Shown: piece after piece, positions 6,827 to 9,153 of the stretch
Layout: each line of letters begins with the position of its first letter
How positions within the stretch are numbered: the stretch's first letter is position 1
Origin: JAFGQE01 sp046484775
GTDB lineage: Bacteria > Bacillota > Clostridia > DUPQ01
Direction of reading: 5' to 3'
DNA length: 9,153 nt
NCBI GenBank assembly: GCA_046484775.1
Contig: JAWOIG010000032.1
Coordinates: 1-9,153 of the forward strand
Made by a program: the position numbers and the translations under genes
The notes under the pieces: model-generated
Seen by the model: only the letters and a program-made list of their open reading frames with translations
Told to the model about the DNA's origin: nothing
The model's database searches: none

Positions 6827-7105
6827 ATGGATAACAATGAAAGGGCATATCAGGAGGCCGCCAAGGCCGTGAAGGAACGCAGGGACTTCTACCAGCACTT
6901 GGTAGTGTATATTGCCGTGTGCACATTTTTGTCGGTTATGACGCTGTTCGTATGGGGAGGTACATTCTGGCCGGTATTCGTTATTTTCGGATGGGGCATA
7001 GGTGTCGCCAGCCACGCCGTTTCCACATTCCTGGGCAAGGAATGGGAGAGAAGGAAAATAGACGAATACCTTGACAAACACGGGGACAAGGGCGAAGATA
7101 TTTAA
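6827..7105 (+). CDS. Small 2TM-domain membrane protein
   Basis: 92 aa. It has a charged amphipathic N-terminal helix (about 1-24, rich in E/K/R), two membrane segments (about 25-42 and 46-65) separated by a short WGGTFW turn, then a charged C-terminal tail with EWERRKIDEYL at about 72-82. This is the layout of the 2TM domain family, found alone or fused to histidine kinases and other proteins. Its biochemical role is unknown, so no function is assigned. It starts 17 bases after the ftsK stop and ends 35 bases before folD, so it is co-transcribed with both. The membrane topology suggests both ends lie in the cytoplasm. Confidence 0.8.
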   Translation: MDNNERAYQEAAKAVKERRDFYQHLVVYIAVCTFLSVMTLFVWGGTFWPVFVIFGWGIGVASHAVSTFLGKEWERRKIDEYLDKHGDKGEDI

Positions 7106-7127
7106 AATAAATACTATATAGGATACC

Positions 7128-7134
7128 AAAGGAG
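7128..7134 (+). promoter_or_regulatory. Ribosome binding site that fixes the folD start
   Basis: AAAGGAG ends directly against an ATG at 7135, too close to serve it, but lies 6 bases before a second in-frame ATG at 7141. The second ATG is therefore the likely start. Confidence 0.8.
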
Positions 7135-7140
7135 ATGCAA

Positions 7141-7983
7141 ATGGGAGCTGAGATACTCGACGGCAGCGGACTTGCCGAAAGGATGAAGGAAGAAATGAAG
7201 GCCAGGGTGGCCGCAATGAAGGCAAAGGGCATCGAACCCGGGCTGGCGGTCGTGCTCGTAGGTGAAAATCCGGCTTCGCAGATCTATGTAAGGATGAAGA
7301 AGAAGGACTGCGAGACTGTCGGAATCAAATCATTTGAATTTTTAAAGGACAAGGATACACCGGAGCAGGAGCTGCTGGATCTGATCGATATGCTGAACAA
7401 GGATCCGAAGGTTCATGGAATCCTGGTGCAGCTGCCGCTTCCGGGGCATATAGACGAGCTGCGGGTGCTTGAAAAGATAGCACCCGAAAAGGACGCCGAC
7501 GGATTCAACCCGATAAATGTCGGAAGACTTGTAGCCGGCGCGGACGGAATGATACCCTGCACGCCCGCGGGAGTCATGGAACTGATCAAATTATCCGGGG
7601 TTCCCATAAAGGGCAAGGAATGCGTCGTCGTGGGCAGAAGCAACATAGTCGGGAAACCCACGGCTATCCTTCTCCTGAGGGAACACGGGACCGTAACCAT
7701 ATGCCATTCCCGCACGACCGACCTGCCGTCGGTCACAAGAAGGGCGGACATCCTTGTAGCCGCCGTCGGCATAGCCAATTTCATAAAGGCCGACATGGTC
7801 AAGCCGGGCGCGGTGGTCATCGATGTGGGCATCAACCGGCTGGAGGGAAAGAAGGTTGCCGGAGATGTTGATTACGAGGGAGTTTCCAAGGTCGCGGGAT
7901 TCATTACACCTGTCCCGGGCGGAGTGGGCCCAATGACCAGGGCGATGCTTTTGGAAAATACACTCAGGGCGGCGAATAAATGA
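7141..7983 (+). CDS. folD: Bifunctional methylene-THF dehydrogenase / methenyl-THF cyclohydrolase
   Basis: 280 aa, normal FolD length. It interconverts 5,10-methylene-, 5,10-methenyl- and 10-formyl-tetrahydrofolate using NAD(P), supplying one-carbon units for purines and, in acetogens, the Wood-Ljungdahl methyl branch. Motifs in order: SQIYVRMKKK (47-55) with Y49 and catalytic K53; VQLPLP (96-101) with Q97; KDADGFNPINVGRL (117-130) with D120; PCTPAGVMELI (139-149); the nucleotide-binding GRSNIVGKP (165-173); DVGIN (228-232); and TPVPGGVGPMTRAML (256-270). All expected active-site residues are present. The start at 7141 is chosen over 7135 on ribosome-site spacing; the difference is two residues. 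The stop codon overlaps the mtaB start as ATGA. Confidence 0.97.
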   Translation: MGAEILDGSGLAERMKEEMKARVAAMKAKGIEPGLAVVLVGENPASQIYVRMKKKDCETVGIKSFEFLKDKDTPEQELLDLIDMLNKDPKVHGILVQLPLPGHIDELRVLEKIAPEKDADGFNPINVGRLVAGADGMIPCTPAGVMELIKLSGVPIKGKECVVVGRSNIVGKPTAILLLREHGTVTICHSRTTDLPSVTRRADILVAAVGIANFIKADMVKPGAVVIDVGINRLEGKKVAGDVDYEGVSKVAGFITPVPGGVGPMTRAMLLENTLRAANK

Positions 7984-9153
7984 AAACGGTGGCCTTTTCC
8001 ACGCTTGGATGCAAGGTCAATCAATATGATACCGATTTGATGAAGTCCGCTTTCTCGGACAGGGGCTATTCCATTGTTGAGCCTAGCGGGAAAGCGGATA
8101 TCCATATAATCAATACATGCACGGTCACATCGACGGCGGCAAAAAAATCGAGGCAGGCGGCCGGGCGGGCAAGGAAAAGCAATCCGCAGTCGATTGTTGT
8201 TCTGACCGGATGCCTTGGACAGCTTGAGGGGGACGATGTCCTCGCGATGACAGGCGCCGACATAGTTACGGGCAATGCTGAAAAAAACGGCATTGTCGAC
8301 ATAGTTGAACATTTCAAGGGTGGTCCCATATCAGCTGTAGCAGATATATTCGAGTGCCGGGACTATGATCAAAAGGGAATCTCGATGCAGGATTCAAGGA
8401 CCAGGATGTATATAAAGGTTCAGGACGGATGCGACAACTACTGCTCATATTGCACGATTCCTTTTGCCAGGGGAAGGTCGAGGAGCAGAAAGCCTGAGGA
8501 TGTTTTCGAAGAAATCAGAATTCTTGCAGCTGCCGGCGCCAGGGAAGCCGTAGTTACGGGTATACACCTGGATTCATATGGGAAAGATCTCGGGGGAGTG
8601 TCCCTGGCGGATCTGTTGGAAGGTATCGACGGAATAAACGGAATAGAAAGAATCAGACTCGGTTCGCTTGAGCCTCTGTTCATCGACACGGAGTTCGCCA
8701 AAAGAGCTTCGCGCATTAAAAAGCTTTGCCCGCATTTCCATCTCTCGCTCCAGAGCGGATGCGATGAAACGTTGAAAAGAATGAGAAGAAGATACACGAC
8801 GGGCATGTACATGCAGGCGATGGACATTTTGAAGGCGCTTATTCCTGGCAGCTCGTTTACTACTGATGTCATCGTCGGATTTCCGGGGGAAACGGACGAG
8901 GAATTTGCCGAAACCGAAGGATTTGTATCGAAAATCGATTTTCTCAAGGTGCATGTATTCAGATTCTCTCCACGCAAGGGGACCGCTGCCTTTGCGATGA
9001 AGGGAAGGGTGGCGCCGGGTACGATGAATGACAGGGCCGGGAAGATTGCGCATGCAGCTTCTGTTTCCCGCAAAAGATTCCTTGAAAATTATGTCGGCAG
9101 AACCGTTTCCGTTCTGGTGGAGCAGCCGTCGCATGACATCCCCGGAGCCTGGG
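7980..9153 (+). CDS. mtaB: tRNA ms2i6A/ms2t6A-type methylthiotransferase MtaB (partial, runs off right edge)
   Basis: 391 codons are visible without a stop. It is a radical-SAM enzyme with two iron-sulfur clusters that adds a methylthio group at C2 of modified A37 in tRNA (ms2t6A for MtaB). The N-terminal methylthiotransferase domain carries the three expected cysteines C11 (TLGCKVNQYD), C47 (NTCTVT) and C78 (TGCLGQ). The radical-SAM motif is C151-x3-C155-x2-C158 in DGCDNYCSYCTIPFARGRSRS. LSLQSGCD (255-262) and DVIVGFPGET (296-305) are further family blocks. The TRAM domain begins at about 372 (VGRTVSVLV) and is cut off. GCKVNQYD and the PFARGRSRSR run favour MtaB over MiaB or RimO. The ATG shares bases with the folD stop (ATGA), and there is no strong ribosome site of its own, so translational coupling is likely. 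Confidence 0.93.
   Translation, partial: MKTVAFSTLGCKVNQYDTDLMKSAFSDRGYSIVEPSGKADIHIINTCTVTSTAAKKSRQAAGRARKSNPQSIVVLTGCLGQLEGDDVLAMTGADIVTGNAEKNGIVDIVEHFKGGPISAVADIFECRDYDQKGISMQDSRTRMYIKVQDGCDNYCSYCTIPFARGRSRSRKPEDVFEEIRILAAAGAREAVVTGIHLDSYGKDLGGVSLADLLEGIDGINGIERIRLGSLEPLFIDTEFAKRASRIKKLCPHFHLSLQSGCDETLKRMRRRYTTGMYMQAMDILKALIPGSSFTTDVIVGFPGETDEEFAETEGFVSKIDFLKVHVFRFSPRKGTAAFAMKGRVAPGTMNDRAGKIAHAASVSRKRFLENYVGRTVSVLVEQPSHDIPGAW

Noticed and set aside
7071..7099. Perfect TTGACA (7071-7076) as a possible internal promoter for folD
   Set aside because: It falls in the coding sequence of the 2TM gene and has no acceptable -10 box at 16-18 bases.
7413..7835. Minus-strand 140-aa open frame
   Set aside because: Antisense shadow of folD; no ribosome site or recognisable domain.
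8438..9073. Minus-strand 211-aa open frame, and an overlapping 186-aa one
   Set aside because: Both are antisense to mtaB, whose plus-strand frame shows all six cluster cysteines.

Overview
The window looks like chromosomal DNA from an anaerobic Gram-positive bacterium, most likely a member of Clostridia. The grounds are strong GGAGG ribosome sites, near-consensus sigma-A type promoters, frequent AGG/AGA (Arg) and ATA (Ile) codons, a SpoIIIE-sized FtsK, an MtaB-type methylthiotransferase and sodium-pump decarboxylase subunits. The assignment below class level is a guess. No tRNA, rRNA, insertion sequence, CRISPR array or phage gene was seen.

Left half (1-4180), all on the minus strand, read from right to left. 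First comes oadG-oadB, two membrane subunits of a sodium-translocating decarboxylase, behind its own promoter (4215-4243) and closed by a clear intrinsic terminator (2592-2618). Next is a single TIM-barrel sugar-phosphate isomerase/epimerase-like gene (1679-2512). Last is a two-gene unit behind a strong promoter (1588-1616): a cobalamin-binding protein with the W-x9-EH and E-x-H-x-x-G motifs of B12 photoreceptors, overlapped by 11 bases by a PAS-GGDEF gene that runs off the left edge.

Right half (4370-9153), on the plus strand, is one apparent operon behind a TTGAAG-N17-TATATT promoter: ftsK/spoIIIE (DNA translocase), a small 2TM-domain protein, folD (one-carbon folate enzyme) and mtaB (tRNA methylthiotransferase, cut by the right edge). 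The genes are tightly spaced, and mtaB starts inside the folD stop codon.

The most interesting element is the left-edge pair. A B12 protein with light-sensor signature residues, but no recognisable MerR-type DNA-binding domain, is translationally linked to a probable diguanylate cyclase. The inferred circuit is light or cobalamin status feeding into c-di-GMP. The rest is mostly core metabolism and cell-division machinery with small oddities: oadGB without a nearby carboxyltransferase or biotin carrier, a C8 tract in oadB, and an inverted repeat spanning the oadG/ftsK divergent region.
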